From JBDNJM01 sp041687755 (lineage in GTDB: Bacteria; Planctomycetota; UBA1135; GCA-002686595): a DNA stretch of 64,000 nucleotides. The notes under the pieces are model-generated. The model saw nothing but the letters and a program-made list of their open reading frames with translations. It was not told the DNA's origin and did no database searches. Positions 32,858 to 41,268 of this stretch are shown here, piece by piece. The stretch covers positions 124,001 to 188,000 of the forward strand of contig JBDNJM010000023.1 of the NCBI GenBank assembly GCA_041687755.1. Direction: 5' to 3'. The position numbers and the translations under genes are program-made. The stretch's first letter is position 1, and each line of letters begins with the position of its first letter.

Positions 32858-33238
32858 CTAGAAGTCGCGGGGGTCGAGGCGGGGCTTGGGGCGGGAGGGC
32901 GGCTTGGGGCGCGGGGGGGGGACCGCCTCGCCAGGGGCGGCGAGGGTCAGCTCGAGGGCGCCGCCCTTGGCGATGCGGCGGCTCGACTTGACGCCCAGGG
33001 CGCGGCCTTGGGGCCCGCTGAGGAACAGCTCCACGCGCTGGCGCAGGACCGGGGGGTGCTTGGGCGTGCCGCGGCCGCGGCCGGTGATCACGCGGGCCTC
33101 GAGCAGGCCCTGGACGCGGGTCGCGTGCAGGAACTGCTGCAGGCGCTGAAGAGCGGCCACCGGGTTGAGGCCGTGCAGGTCCAACTCGGGCGGCGGCTCC
33201 TGGTCGCCGTCGTCCTCTTCAAAGTGCCGATGGGGCAT
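32858..33238 (-). CDS. Smr-domain protein
   Basis: 126 residues. The Smr domain (small MutS-related, often an endonuclease or nucleic-acid binder) spans about residues 17-80: LDLHGLNPVAALQRLQQFL, then ARVITGRGRGTPKHPPVLRQRV, matching the LDLHG and TGxGxH/G signatures. The last 25 residues are proline/arginine-rich. It starts 18 bp after the FKBP stop, so probably one transcript. Free-standing Smr proteins have been linked to ribosome-collision mRNA cleavage in other bacteria; that role is only a possibility here. Confidence 0.82.
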   Translation of the reverse strand: MPHRHFEEDDGDQEPPPELDLHGLNPVAALQRLQQFLHATRVQGLLEARVITGRGRGTPKHPPVLRQRVELFLSGPQGRALGVKSSRRIAKGGALELTLAAPGEAVPPPRPKPPSRPKPRLDPRDF

Positions 33239-33256
33239 CGCACGCGCAGGGGCAGA

Positions 33257-33769
33257 TCAGTCGCCGTGACCCGAGAAGCCGTCGTCGTGCTCGGGTTCGG
33301 GTTCGGGGAGCGTGCCGCCTTCGACGGCCAGCAGTTCGAGATCGAAGTGGATCACCGCGTCGGGCGGGATCAGGCCGGGGACGCCGTCGGCGCCGTAGGC
33401 CAGGTCGGCCGGGACGGTGAGCTTGCGGCGGCCCAGCTCGCGCATGCCGATGATGCCTTCCTGAAGGCCGGCCGGGAGCTCGGCCGCAGGGTCGCCGAGC
33501 GTGAACGTCAGGGGTTGGCCGCGCTCGCGGCTGGAGTCCACGTTCGTGCCGTCCTCGAGGGTCATGTCGTAGTGCACTGTGATGGTCTCGCCGCCGCGCA
33601 GGTACGGCAGGTCTTCGCGCAGGGGCACGACAAGGTCTTGCACGGTGACCCCGTTCGGAGTCCGCTGCGGCTCGTAGCTCGGGGGCTCACGGCTCAGCAG
33701 ACCACACGCGGCGTTTCCGGCCACCAGGGCGAGGGCGCCGGCGGCGACGACGGCGGCGATCTTCTTCAT
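33257..33769 (-). CDS. FKBP-type peptidyl-prolyl cis-trans isomerase, exported
   Basis: 170 residues. MKKIAAVVAAGALALVAGNAAC is a signal peptide, possibly lipoprotein type although the lipobox is imperfect. The FKBP domain (about 50-155) shows GETITVHYDMTLEDGTNVDSS, PLTFTLGDP, GLQEGIIGMRELGRRKLTVP, LAYGADGVPGLIPPDAVIHFDLELL, with the family's YG...IPP..L/D..L core. It would catalyse proline isomerisation during folding outside the cytoplasm. ATG at 33769 is chosen for the signal peptide; 4 residues upstream are also open. Confidence 0.88.
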   Translation of the reverse strand: MKKIAAVVAAGALALVAGNAACGLLSREPPSYEPQRTPNGVTVQDLVVPLREDLPYLRGGETITVHYDMTLEDGTNVDSSRERGQPLTFTLGDPAAELPAGLQEGIIGMRELGRRKLTVPADLAYGADGVPGLIPPDAVIHFDLELLAVEGGTLPEPEPEHDDGFSGHGD

Positions 33770-34127
33770 GGGGATCGATCGGGAACTCATGGCGGGGCGC
33801 AGAGAGCCGTGCCGGATCGGCCGCAGTCGGTGCGGCCATCGGTGCGGGCCGGCGACCGGGGAGCCGGCGGGCTGGGTCCGGAGCGGAGAGGTAGTAGCGG
33901 CAGGAACGGATCGGAGCGATCGACCGGTGGGACCGGCTCCCCCAGGGGTGCGAGGCCGGCCCAAGCCTCGGGACGCTTCGCGGGATACGATACGCGGTAA
34001 GGGTTCCAGGTTCGACCGCGCCCCCCCCGGCGCGACCTCTGCAACGGACCTGCGGCCCTGTTACGACCTGCCCTGACGGCCCCGAGGGCCGTGCTCTCCC
34101 CCCAGACGCCCCCCCAGAGTCCATCCC
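33770..34127. other. Divergent promoter region, 358 bp
   Basis: Lies between the FKBP gene (minus) and the spermidine-synthase-like membrane protein (plus), so it should hold two promoters. No confident -35/-10 pair, palindrome or terminator was found. It contains a run of C residues near 34020-34028 and an imperfect GATCG-rich stretch. Confidence 0.5.
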
Positions 34128-36905
34128 ATGCGCGACTCCGCGCCCACAGAAGAGCGCGCTCCGACGAGCCGCTTGATCGCCCTGTTCTTGGCTTCGGCCG
34201 GCCTGCTTTGCATGCAGATCGCGCTGACCAAGATCTTCTCGGTGGTGCTCTGGTACCACTTCGGGTTCCTGGTCATCTCGATCGCCCTGTTGGGCTTCGC
34301 GATCTCGGGCGTGTGGCTTTCGCGCCGGCCCGAAGTGCTGGATCGGGGGGGCGCGCTGCTCACGCGCCTGTCGACCTCCGCCGCGATCTGGACCTGCATC
34401 AGCCTGTTCCTGGTGATCTGGACCAAGGTCGATGCGATGTACCTCGTGCGCGACCGCAACATCGGCGCGCTGGTGTTCGTGATCGCGGTGCTGCTGATCC
34501 CGTTCTTCTTTATCGGGGCCGCGGTGAGCGCCACGCTCACGATGCACCGGACGGAAGCCGGCCGCGTCTACAGCGCGAACCTGCTGGGCTCGGGCGCCGG
34601 TTGCGCGATGGCGGTGGCTCTGTTCGACGGACTCAACCTTTCAGCGCCCGACGTGGTGCTGGCCAGTGCGCTCAGCATCGCCGCGGGAGCGCTGCTGTTC
34701 TCCCTGCGCGCCGGCGGCGTGCGCTTCGTCCCGCCGCTGGTGGTGACCGGCGCGCTGGTCGCCGCGTTCTTCTGGTCGGGGCGTACCGACCTGCTGAAGC
34801 TCGAGGCGCCGCCGTCCAAGCCGCTCTCCTACGTCGAGGACTGGGAAGAGGCCAACTACCCCCGCAAGGTCGAGCTGCTCGACGGCGAGACCGTCGTGTT
34901 CTACGGCGACCCCGTCGCAATCGAAGCGGTGGCAGCCAGCGAGGGCTCCGCGGGCTCCGAGGGCGGCTTCATGGTGCGCACGCCGTACGAGGAGGACCTC
35001 TTCATCCCCGACTCGAACCTGCCGCCGCGCAGCGAGATCGTGATGGAGCCGGCGTCGCTCGTCGAGTTCACCAAGTGGACCTCGCTCAGCCGCGTGGACG
35101 CGTTCACCTGGCCGGGCACGCTCGATCCCTGGGGCCTGTGGGGCCTGTCGCCGCGCTTCGCCGGCGAGAAGCCGCGTCAAAAGGGCGTTACGATCGACAC
35201 CTGGGCGATGACCAACGTGCTGGAGTGGGATCGCGACGCGGGCCCGCCGCCCGAGATCGTCGAGTACCTGCCCGCGGGCCTCGTGCACCGCATCCGCCAG
35301 GAGTCCGAGATTCTGTGCATCGGCGCGGGTGGCGGCATGGACCTCCTGACGGCGAAGCGCTTCAACGCCAAGAAAATCGTCGGCGTCGAGATCAACCCGA
35401 GCATCGTCGAAGCGATCCGGACCAACTTCCTCGACTTCCAGGGACACCTGTACGACACCGAGGACCCGCCTGGTGACGTGCGCGTCGAGGTGGCCGAGGG
35501 CCGCCACTACCTCGAGCGCGACCAGGAGAAGTACGACATCGTGCAGCTCTCCGGCGTCGACACCGCGTCGACGACCCAGGCCGGCGCCTTCAGCCTCAGC
35601 GAGAACTTCCTCTACACGGCCGAGGCCTTTGACACGTACCTCGAGCACACGAAGCCCGGCGGCATCGTGACGCTGACGCGCTGGTACCTGCCGGACCCCG
35701 AAACGGGCGATCCGCGCAACACCCTGCGCCTGTTCGCGCTCGCGGCGGACGCCCTGGAGCGCGCCGAGGTCAAGGACCTGCGCAAGCACCTCTACCTCGT
35801 GGTCAGCCAGGGCTTTTCGGTGATCCTGTTCGGCAAGCAGCCGTTCACGACAGAGGAGCTGGCGATTCTGGACGCCGAGGTCGAGCGCCTCGCCTTCACG
35901 CACCTGCTGCACCCCGAGCGCGACGTGCCGCTGCTGCACCCGGTGACGAGCGCCGAGCTGCCGAACCGCTTCGAGGAGTACATCGCCGCCGAGGACAAGT
36001 CGGCCTGGATCGCGGCCTACCCCTACGACGTCGAACCGCCCACCGACGACCGCCCGTTCTTCTTCGAGACGAGCCGTTTTGAGAACCTGCTCCAGAAGGA
36101 GAGCTTCCTCAACCCGCTCGGCGGCCTGACGGCCCACGCGATTTTGGTGCTCCTTCTGGGCCTGGTCGGCCTCGCCGGCTGGTTCTTCGTGCTGCAGCCC
36201 CTGCGCCGCCTGAAGCTCGTGACGCCCAAGGCGCCCGGTCAGCCCCGGCGCCTGCCGGTGATGATCTACTTCGCCTGCCTGGGCCTCGGGTTCATTCTGG
36301 TCGAGGTCGTCCTGAGCCAGCAGTTCATCCTGTTCCTGGGCAACCCGCTCTACTCCCTGGCCGTTGTGCTGTTCAGCGTGCTTGTGTTCAGCGGCATCGG
36401 TGCCGCCTGGTCCCAGCGCCTGACGCGACCGGCCGGCCCGCTGCTGGTCGTGATCGCGATCGCCGCGGTCTACCCGTTCGTGCTCGACTTCGTGTTCGCG
36501 CGCGCGCTGATGCTGCCCGACGCAGGCCGCATCATGGTCTCGGTCGCGCTGCTCGCGCCGCTGTCCCTGGCGCTCGGCATGCCGTTCGCGCTCGGCCTGC
36601 GACGGATCGCGGCCGGCGACGCCTCGGTCAGCGCTTGGGCCTGGGGCATCAACGGCTACATGAGCGTCGTCGGCTCGGTAATGACGGTCGTCCTGTCGAT
36701 CGCCTTGGGCTTCAAGATGGTCGTCTGGATCGGAGCGGGCATCTACCTGATCGCGTTCTTCACGGCGCCGCTGCTCGCGCGACGCGGGGGAGCGATCGCC
36801 GAGCAGGAGGAGGACGACGAGGGCCCGGTGTGGTCGCCGGTGCCGGACTCCAACCTCGCCGTGGGCGACGAGGACGAGCGCGCCGAGATCAGCCCGGCGA
36901 CCTGA
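34128..36905 (+). CDS. Polytopic membrane protein with spermidine-synthase-like domain
   Basis: 925 residues in three parts. An N-terminal bundle of about seven spans covers residues 17-235. A soluble Rossmann domain (about 390-540) carries the spermidine-synthase/SAM-binding pattern: ILCIGAGGGMDLLTAKRF, IVGVEINPSIVEAI and VEVAEGRHYLERDQEKYDIVQLSG. A C-terminal bundle of about seven spans covers 668-900. Usual polyamine synthases are about 300 residues and soluble, so this is the fused membrane type of unproven function. ATG 34128 is preferred. Its stop TGA is also the first TGA of repeat copy E. Confidence 0.8.
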   Translation: MRDSAPTEERAPTSRLIALFLASAGLLCMQIALTKIFSVVLWYHFGFLVISIALLGFAISGVWLSRRPEVLDRGGALLTRLSTSAAIWTCISLFLVIWTKVDAMYLVRDRNIGALVFVIAVLLIPFFFIGAAVSATLTMHRTEAGRVYSANLLGSGAGCAMAVALFDGLNLSAPDVVLASALSIAAGALLFSLRAGGVRFVPPLVVTGALVAAFFWSGRTDLLKLEAPPSKPLSYVEDWEEANYPRKVELLDGETVVFYGDPVAIEAVAASEGSAGSEGGFMVRTPYEEDLFIPDSNLPPRSEIVMEPASLVEFTKWTSLSRVDAFTWPGTLDPWGLWGLSPRFAGEKPRQKGVTIDTWAMTNVLEWDRDAGPPPEIVEYLPAGLVHRIRQESEILCIGAGGGMDLLTAKRFNAKKIVGVEINPSIVEAIRTNFLDFQGHLYDTEDPPGDVRVEVAEGRHYLERDQEKYDIVQLSGVDTASTTQAGAFSLSENFLYTAEAFDTYLEHTKPGGIVTLTRWYLPDPETGDPRNTLRLFALAADALERAEVKDLRKHLYLVVSQGFSVILFGKQPFTTEELAILDAEVERLAFTHLLHPERDVPLLHPVTSAELPNRFEEYIAAEDKSAWIAAYPYDVEPPTDDRPFFFETSRFENLLQKESFLNPLGGLTAHAILVLLLGLVGLAGWFFVLQPLRRLKLVTPKAPGQPRRLPVMIYFACLGLGFILVEVVLSQQFILFLGNPLYSLAVVLFSVLVFSGIGAAWSQRLTRPAGPLLVVIAIAAVYPFVLDFVFARALMLPDAGRIMVSVALLAPLSLALGMPFALGLRRIAAGDASVSAWAWGINGYMSVVGSVMTVVLSIALGFKMVVWIGAGIYLIAFFTAPLLARRGGAIAEQEEDDEGPVWSPVPDSNLAVGDEDERAEISPAT

Positions 36906-36999
36906 GCTGCTGTGAAAAAAGGCGCTGCCTGAGCGAAGTGCCCCTCCGTTGCCTCTTGGCCCATCGCCTGAAGGCGCCGCGGTGCCTTTTGGCCCATCG
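36902..36999 (+). repeat. Dispersed structured repeat, copy E (degenerate)
   Basis: Starts CTGAGCTGCTGTGAA, whose TGA is the stop codon of the upstream gene. It then follows the family order: GCGCTGCC, AAGTGCCCCTCC, GTTGCCTCTTGGCCCATCG, CCTGAAGGCGC. It repeats the internal block as GGTGCCTTTTGGCCCATCG. The 3' third with stem 3 and GATTCAC is missing, and stem 1 is disrupted. Confidence 0.7.
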
Positions 37000-37523
37000 T
37001 TTTGCGTTGCTCACCTCGGGGCTGACCCACGCGCTCGACATCGTGATCTGCACCTCCTGATCCGAGCTTTCGGTCGCAGAACGGAGTCGGGGCGGCGTGT
37101 ACAAATCTGCTCCCTCGGCAGATCTGCAGGCCGCTTGCGGTTTTTCCTGTTCGTCAGCCGGCTCCCGCGCGCGGCTCCCTTGGAGACGGAGCGATTCCGC
37201 CACGGACCGGGGTTCGGAGCGTGACTTTCTCGTGCTGGAGCCCTGCCAGCTAAGGCCTTCAGCGGCCTCTCGTTGCGAGTTGTTCCCCGATTGTTGTAAA
37301 TGTTTTGTCGCGAGGAAGCGTCATATGAAGCCGGTAGGGGCGTTTCACACACGGTGAACATTTGCGCTGGAGACGGCAAGCGATGAAACGCTCGAACGCA
37401 TCCGTCGTCCCGAGCTCGACCCGCCGGCAATCGGCCCAGAGGCTGAGCTGCCCGTCTCAGCACCGGCGCTTGTTCCTTACGACCCCCACGACGTCTCGAC
37501 GTCCTCGCCCCTCTAGCTTTCCT
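37000..37523. other. Intergenic region with a possible promoter
   Basis: About 520 bp before a secreted-protein gene. A local AT-rich stretch at 37270-37340 stands out from the GC-rich surroundings. TTGCGA (37273-37278) and TGTAAA (37295-37300) are spaced by 16 bp and could be a sigma-70-type promoter. The start codon is more than 200 bp downstream, so a long leader would be implied. No riboswitch fold was recognised. Confidence 0.35.
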
Positions 37524-38702
37524 ATGAATCGACAAGTCATTTGCGTTGCCGGCCTGGCCATCGCCGCGCTTAGCACCCCGGCCTTCTCCCAGATCCAGCT
37601 CCAGTCCCAGCCGACGGGTCCGCTCAAGCGGATGAACATGAACCTGGCCACGGGCGTGATCACCCCCGTCGTGGACAGCGGCGGGACCATCCAGGCCCTC
37701 GTGAACGAGGTCCAAACCGTGGACAACTCGGCCTTCTCCGGGAGCTTCTTCACGCCGGGCGCCACCGATGAGTTCGCCGACTACGGCTTCAGCACCGGCT
37801 CCAACGGGCCCGTCTGCGAGTTCACGATCGGCTACGCGACGAACGAGCCCGACGACCTCTTGGCTCCGCCGGTCAGCCTCGTCATTGCGTTCTACAGCAA
37901 CGACGCGGCCGGCAGCGGCAACTGCGACGGCTTGGTCTACTCGGGCACCGGCCTCGGCACCGAAGTGGCGCGTTTCACGGTCGCCGGCCTTCCGGGCGAC
38001 ACGACTCCCGGTGACGGCATCGCCGACGCCTACGCCTTTAACATCGACCTGCGCGGCAACGGCGCCGGCGGCTTCCTGCTGCCCGAGGGCGGTGTGGCCT
38101 GGTCCTACGAAGTCGCTAGCGACGTGGCCGCGACCGGTCCGCTGCTCATGACGCCTGCGGCAGCGGGCTGCAGCGCTCCGGCCGGCAACCCGGCCCCGGG
38201 CACCAGCGATTGCTTCGACATCTTCTCGCCGGGCGGCGGCGGCGGCGCCTGCGTCGGCACGTTCGGGTTCCAGACGCCGAACATCGCGTCGTTCTGGATG
38301 CAGATCCTGCAGGAAGAGTTCCCGGCCCCGGCCGCGACCCTGCGCGACAACGGCACCAACACCGCGACGCTGACGGCCGTGGTGGACACGGCCGTGGTCG
38401 GCTGCCTCGGCGCCGCCTGCCCGACGGTGACCATCGCCAGCGCGGGTTCGATCCTCGACTTCTGGGCCCTCTCGCGCACCAGTGTCCCCGGGGTTCCGAT
38501 CGGCGTGGACGGTGACCTGCTCATCGGCCTGCCCGAGATCCTGTTCCTGACCGGGCCGGCCGGCGCGCCGCTCAACGTGGCTGGGATCCCCATCGCTTGC
38601 GACTTCATCGGGATCGAGATCTTCACCCAGGGCGGCGCGGTCGACGCGACCGGGCAGATTTCGTTGACCAACGCGCTGGACTACGTCATCGGCACCCCGT
38701 GA
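37524..38702 (+). CDS. Secreted protein of unknown function
   Basis: 392 residues. The signal peptide MNRQVICVAGLAIAALSTPAFSQ is followed by a Gly/Ala/Thr-rich, beta-strand-like sequence with several paired cysteines (NCDGL, GCSAP, DCF, ACVG, GCLGAACP, ACDF). The end reads GQISLTNALDYVIGTP, related to the tail of the cupredoxin protein at 18108 (GLTNGLELVIG). No catalytic motif. ATG at 37524 is chosen because it begins the signal peptide. A strong hairpin follows at 38767. Confidence 0.7.
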   Translation: MNRQVICVAGLAIAALSTPAFSQIQLQSQPTGPLKRMNMNLATGVITPVVDSGGTIQALVNEVQTVDNSAFSGSFFTPGATDEFADYGFSTGSNGPVCEFTIGYATNEPDDLLAPPVSLVIAFYSNDAAGSGNCDGLVYSGTGLGTEVARFTVAGLPGDTTPGDGIADAYAFNIDLRGNGAGGFLLPEGGVAWSYEVASDVAATGPLLMTPAAAGCSAPAGNPAPGTSDCFDIFSPGGGGGACVGTFGFQTPNIASFWMQILQEEFPAPAATLRDNGTNTATLTAVVDTAVVGCLGAACPTVTIASAGSILDFWALSRTSVPGVPIGVDGDLLIGLPEILFLTGPAGAPLNVAGIPIACDFIGIEIFTQGGAVDATGQISLTNALDYVIGTP

Positions 38703-38766
38703 TCGACGCTGGCTGAGTCGTGCGGTTCGGCTAGGCCGCGCCACGCACGGCAATGCCTCAACGAAG

Positions 38767-38803
38767 CGTGCGCCGCATCCTCATCTCGAGGGTGCGGCGC
38801 ACG
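38767..38803 (+). terminator. Probable intrinsic terminator
   Basis: CGTGCGCCGCA (38767-38777) pairs perfectly with TGCGGCGCACG (38793-38803), extended inward by CTC/GAG pairing. It is followed by CATCGTTTCC. It lies 64 bp after the secreted-protein stop and before the convergent GAF-regulator gene, so it may serve both strands. The T-tract is short. Confidence 0.65.
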
Positions 38804-38866
38804 CATCGTTTCCGGCTGCCTAAGAGTATCGACCCGCCCCGGCCGGGGCCGGTCTTGGATCGCAGT

Positions 38867-39568
38867 TCAAACGCTGGCGGGGTGTCGGCTCGCGCCGATC
38901 TTGCGCATTCGCTTGCGTAGGGTGCTGGGCGGAATGTCGAGGAGCTTGGCCGCGCCGCGCGGGCCCTCGATAACGCCGCCGGTCATGCGCAGCACGTGCT
39001 CGATGTGCTGGCGCTGGGCTGTCTGCAGGGAGAGCTCCGTGCGCGCTGCAGGCGCCGACGGGGTCGTGCGTCCCTGGGACAGGTTGCGCAGCTCGAGGAA
39101 GCTGCCGAGCAGCCGCTCGATCGAACGTGCTACGGGCAAGACGATTTCGAGGTCTTGCTCCCGGAAGGCATTCTCATCACGGCTCAGCAGGTAGAGCACG
39201 GAGTGTTCGGGATGTCCGGTCTCCAGCGGCACCGCGAGCGCGGACTTCAGGCCGCGGTCGCGCATGCTGTCGTAGGTGCCCGGGAACGCTTCGACGTCAG
39301 CGAGGCACGAGCCGATGAAGGGCTGCTTGCTGCTGACGACGCGTTCACCAACGGTCTTCGAGAAGCTGGACTGACCGTCGAGTGCTTCGCTGCGTCCGGC
39401 GGGGGCCGCGTAGGCCAACACGTGCCACCGATCGTTCGGGAGATCGGCGAGGCCGAGCCCCGCCTCATGCAGGGTCAGGCGGTCTTTGAGAGAGTCGAGC
39501 AGCGCGTTGAGCAGCACCGTGGGGTGCACCGAGCGGCTGAGGGACTGGAGTTGGGGCGATAGCGTCAT
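38867..39568 (-). CDS. GAF-domain regulator with Fis-type helix-turn-helix, no AAA+ domain
   Basis: 233 residues. An N-terminal GAF domain (about 15-165) includes SSFSKTVGERVVSSKQPFIGSCLADVEAF and LKSALAVPLETGHPEHSVLYLLSRD, as in FhlA/NorR sensors. The C-terminus (about 190-230) is a Fis-like DNA-binding helix-turn-helix: QHIEHVLRMTGGVIEGPRGAAKLLDIPPSTLRKRMRKIG. The sigma-54-contacting AAA+ ATPase domain (GAFTGA, Walker motifs) that normally sits between them is absent. It therefore cannot be a standard enhancer-binding activator. Start ATG 39568 fits the GAF start. Ligand and targets unknown. Confidence 0.8.
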   Translation of the reverse strand: MTLSPQLQSLSRSVHPTVLLNALLDSLKDRLTLHEAGLGLADLPNDRWHVLAYAAPAGRSEALDGQSSFSKTVGERVVSSKQPFIGSCLADVEAFPGTYDSMRDRGLKSALAVPLETGHPEHSVLYLLSRDENAFREQDLEIVLPVARSIERLLGSFLELRNLSQGRTTPSAPAARTELSLQTAQRQHIEHVLRMTGGVIEGPRGAAKLLDIPPSTLRKRMRKIGASRHPASV

Positions 39569-39954
39569 GGAACGGGTCGGGTGCCTTGGGGTGCACCGGC
39601 CGGATAGGGTCGAGCACCGGCCGTTCGGGGCAGGATCTGGAGATCGAGCGCGGGTCCGAAGGACAATCTGCCACGCCCTACGGGATGCCGTCCGATGGTG
39701 TGACTCCACTTGCCGCTTCGACCTGGAACCCGTGCCACGCGTTGGCGTTCCAGCGGTCCCGTTCCGCGGCGTGGGCCCGCCCCTCGCCTGCATGCGGCGG
39801 GTACCCATTCACAATCGCCGAGGTTTCTAAACCGCGGGCCGCCGCACGTCTCTTCGAAGACGTCGAGGGAGCTCGCTCCTCCGCATCCGCGACTACAAAG
39901 CCCGGATGGAGCCGGTCCCGCGCCAACGGGCGAGGAGCCGGCTCGCGTGGCGGT
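39569..39954. other. Intergenic region, nothing recognised
   Basis: 386 bp upstream of the GAF regulator on its strand and downstream of pta. Reading frames are non-conserved in composition. No clear hairpin, repeat or promoter hexamers were found, though a promoter for the regulator must lie here. Confidence 0.5.
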
Positions 39955-40914
39955 TCACGCAAGCACGCTCGCGATGCAGGCAACATCCACGATGTCGTCG
40001 GCGCTACAGCCCCGGCTCAGATCGAGATAGGGCTTCGCGAGGCCCTGGACCAGAGGGCCGAGGGCCGTGGCTCCGGCGAGGCGCTGGGTCAGCTTGTAGG
40101 CGATGTTGCCCGCGTCCAGGTCGGGGAAGACGAGCACGTTCGCGCGCCCGCCGAGGGAGGACCGCGGCGCCTTTTTGGCGGCGACCTCAGGAACGATGGC
40201 AGCGTCGACCTGCAGCTCGCCGTCGACGGAGAGATCGGGCGCGCGCTGGACCACGAGGCGGGTCGCTTCGATGATCTTGTCGACGCGCGCGTGGCGCGCG
40301 GAGCCTTTCGTCGAGAACGACAGCAGCGCGACGCGCGGGGTCTCGCCGGTGAGGCGCCGGTGGGAGGCGGCCGAGGCGATCGCAATGTCCGCCAGTTGCT
40401 CGGCGTTGGGGTCGGGAACTACGCCGCAGTCCGCGTAGGTCAGCGCGCGATCCGGCAGCAGCATGAGGAAGCACGACGACACGGTGCGCATGCCCTCGGC
40501 CGGGCCGATCACGAACAGTCCCGCGCGAATCACGTCGGGCGTGGCGGCCAAGGATCCTGCGACGGCGCCGACACAGTCACCACTGGCGACGAGACCCGCG
40601 GCGAAGTAGAGCGGATCGAGCGCGGTCTCGGCGGCCTGCTCCGGCGTCATGCCACGGTGCGCGCGCCGCTTCAGCAGGAGCTCCGCAAAGGCCGGGGTCC
40701 GCGGGTCGCGGGCCGGGTCGAGCACCTCGACGCCGGGCGGCGGGGGCGGGCCGCCGGCGCTGCGCACGAGGACTGGCTCCACGAGGCCTTCCGCGTGCAG
40801 CCTGGCGGCCGCGCGCACAACGCGCTCGTCCGCGCTCTCCGGCAGGACCACCCGCCGGCGCGTCGCTCGAGCGCGTTCGTGGAGTTCCGACGCGAGGTCG
40901 CTCGGGGTGCCCAC
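39955..40914 (-). CDS. pta: Phosphate acetyl/butyryltransferase family protein
   Basis: 319 residues, the length of a minimal Pta. Family landmarks: RRVVLPESADERVVRAAARL at the N-terminus, AAGLVASGDCVGAVAGSLAATPDVIRAGL, FLMLLPDRALTYADCGVVPDPNAEQLADIA, RVALLSFSTKGSA, DGELQVDAAIVPEVAAKKAP and ANVLVFPDLDAGNIAYKLTQRLAGA...GPLVQGLAKPYLDLSRG. It interconverts acyl-CoA and acyl phosphate. It is the last gene of a tight minus-strand operon (2-bp gap) behind AtuA-family genes. No acetate kinase is adjacent. Confidence 0.9.
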   Translation of the reverse strand: MGTPSDLASELHERARATRRRVVLPESADERVVRAAARLHAEGLVEPVLVRSAGGPPPPPGVEVLDPARDPRTPAFAELLLKRRAHRGMTPEQAAETALDPLYFAAGLVASGDCVGAVAGSLAATPDVIRAGLFVIGPAEGMRTVSSCFLMLLPDRALTYADCGVVPDPNAEQLADIAIASAASHRRLTGETPRVALLSFSTKGSARHARVDKIIEATRLVVQRAPDLSVDGELQVDAAIVPEVAAKKAPRSSLGGRANVLVFPDLDAGNIAYKLTQRLAGATALGPLVQGLAKPYLDLSRGCSADDIVDVACIASVLA

Positions 40915-40916
40915 GG

Positions 40917-41267
40917 TCAGGCGGGCTCGGGCGTGGCCGAGATGACGTCGTCGGGCACGTCCAGCTCCATCCTCAGCGCAGCCAGGCCGTGGGTCTTGCC
41001 CTGGGCGTCGGTCTTGAGCGAGGCCGAGCCGCCGCCGCCGAGGCTGTCCTCGAGCAGGAAGTTCAGCACGAGCATGTTGTCCGCCTCGAAGCGCGTGACG
41101 CCTCCGAAGTTGATGCTGCCCATGTGCTCGCGCAGGCGCTCGGCGGTCAGGACTTCCTTGAGGAAGGCGTAGGCCTGGGGCGAACGAGCGATGACGCCGA
41201 CATTGCTGCCGGCACCCTTGTCGCCGGAGCGGGCGGATGCGATGCGGTGCAGAAGAACGCGTGCCAT
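40917..41267 (-). CDS. AtuA-like ferredoxin-fold subunit
   Basis: 116 residues. It matches the small domain that forms the C-terminal part of long AtuA proteins: LLHRIASARSGDKGAGSNVGVIARSP, LREHMGSINFGGVTRFEADNMLVLNFLLEDSLGGGGSASLKTD. Here it is a separate gene, 1 bp after the DUF1446/AtuA gene and 2 bp before pta. Presumably it forms a complex with the upstream product. The catalytic role is unknown. Confidence 0.75.
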   Translation of the reverse strand: MARVLLHRIASARSGDKGAGSNVGVIARSPQAYAFLKEVLTAERLREHMGSINFGGVTRFEADNMLVLNFLLEDSLGGGGSASLKTDAQGKTHGLAALRMELDVPDDVISATPEPA

Positions 41268-41268
41268 A

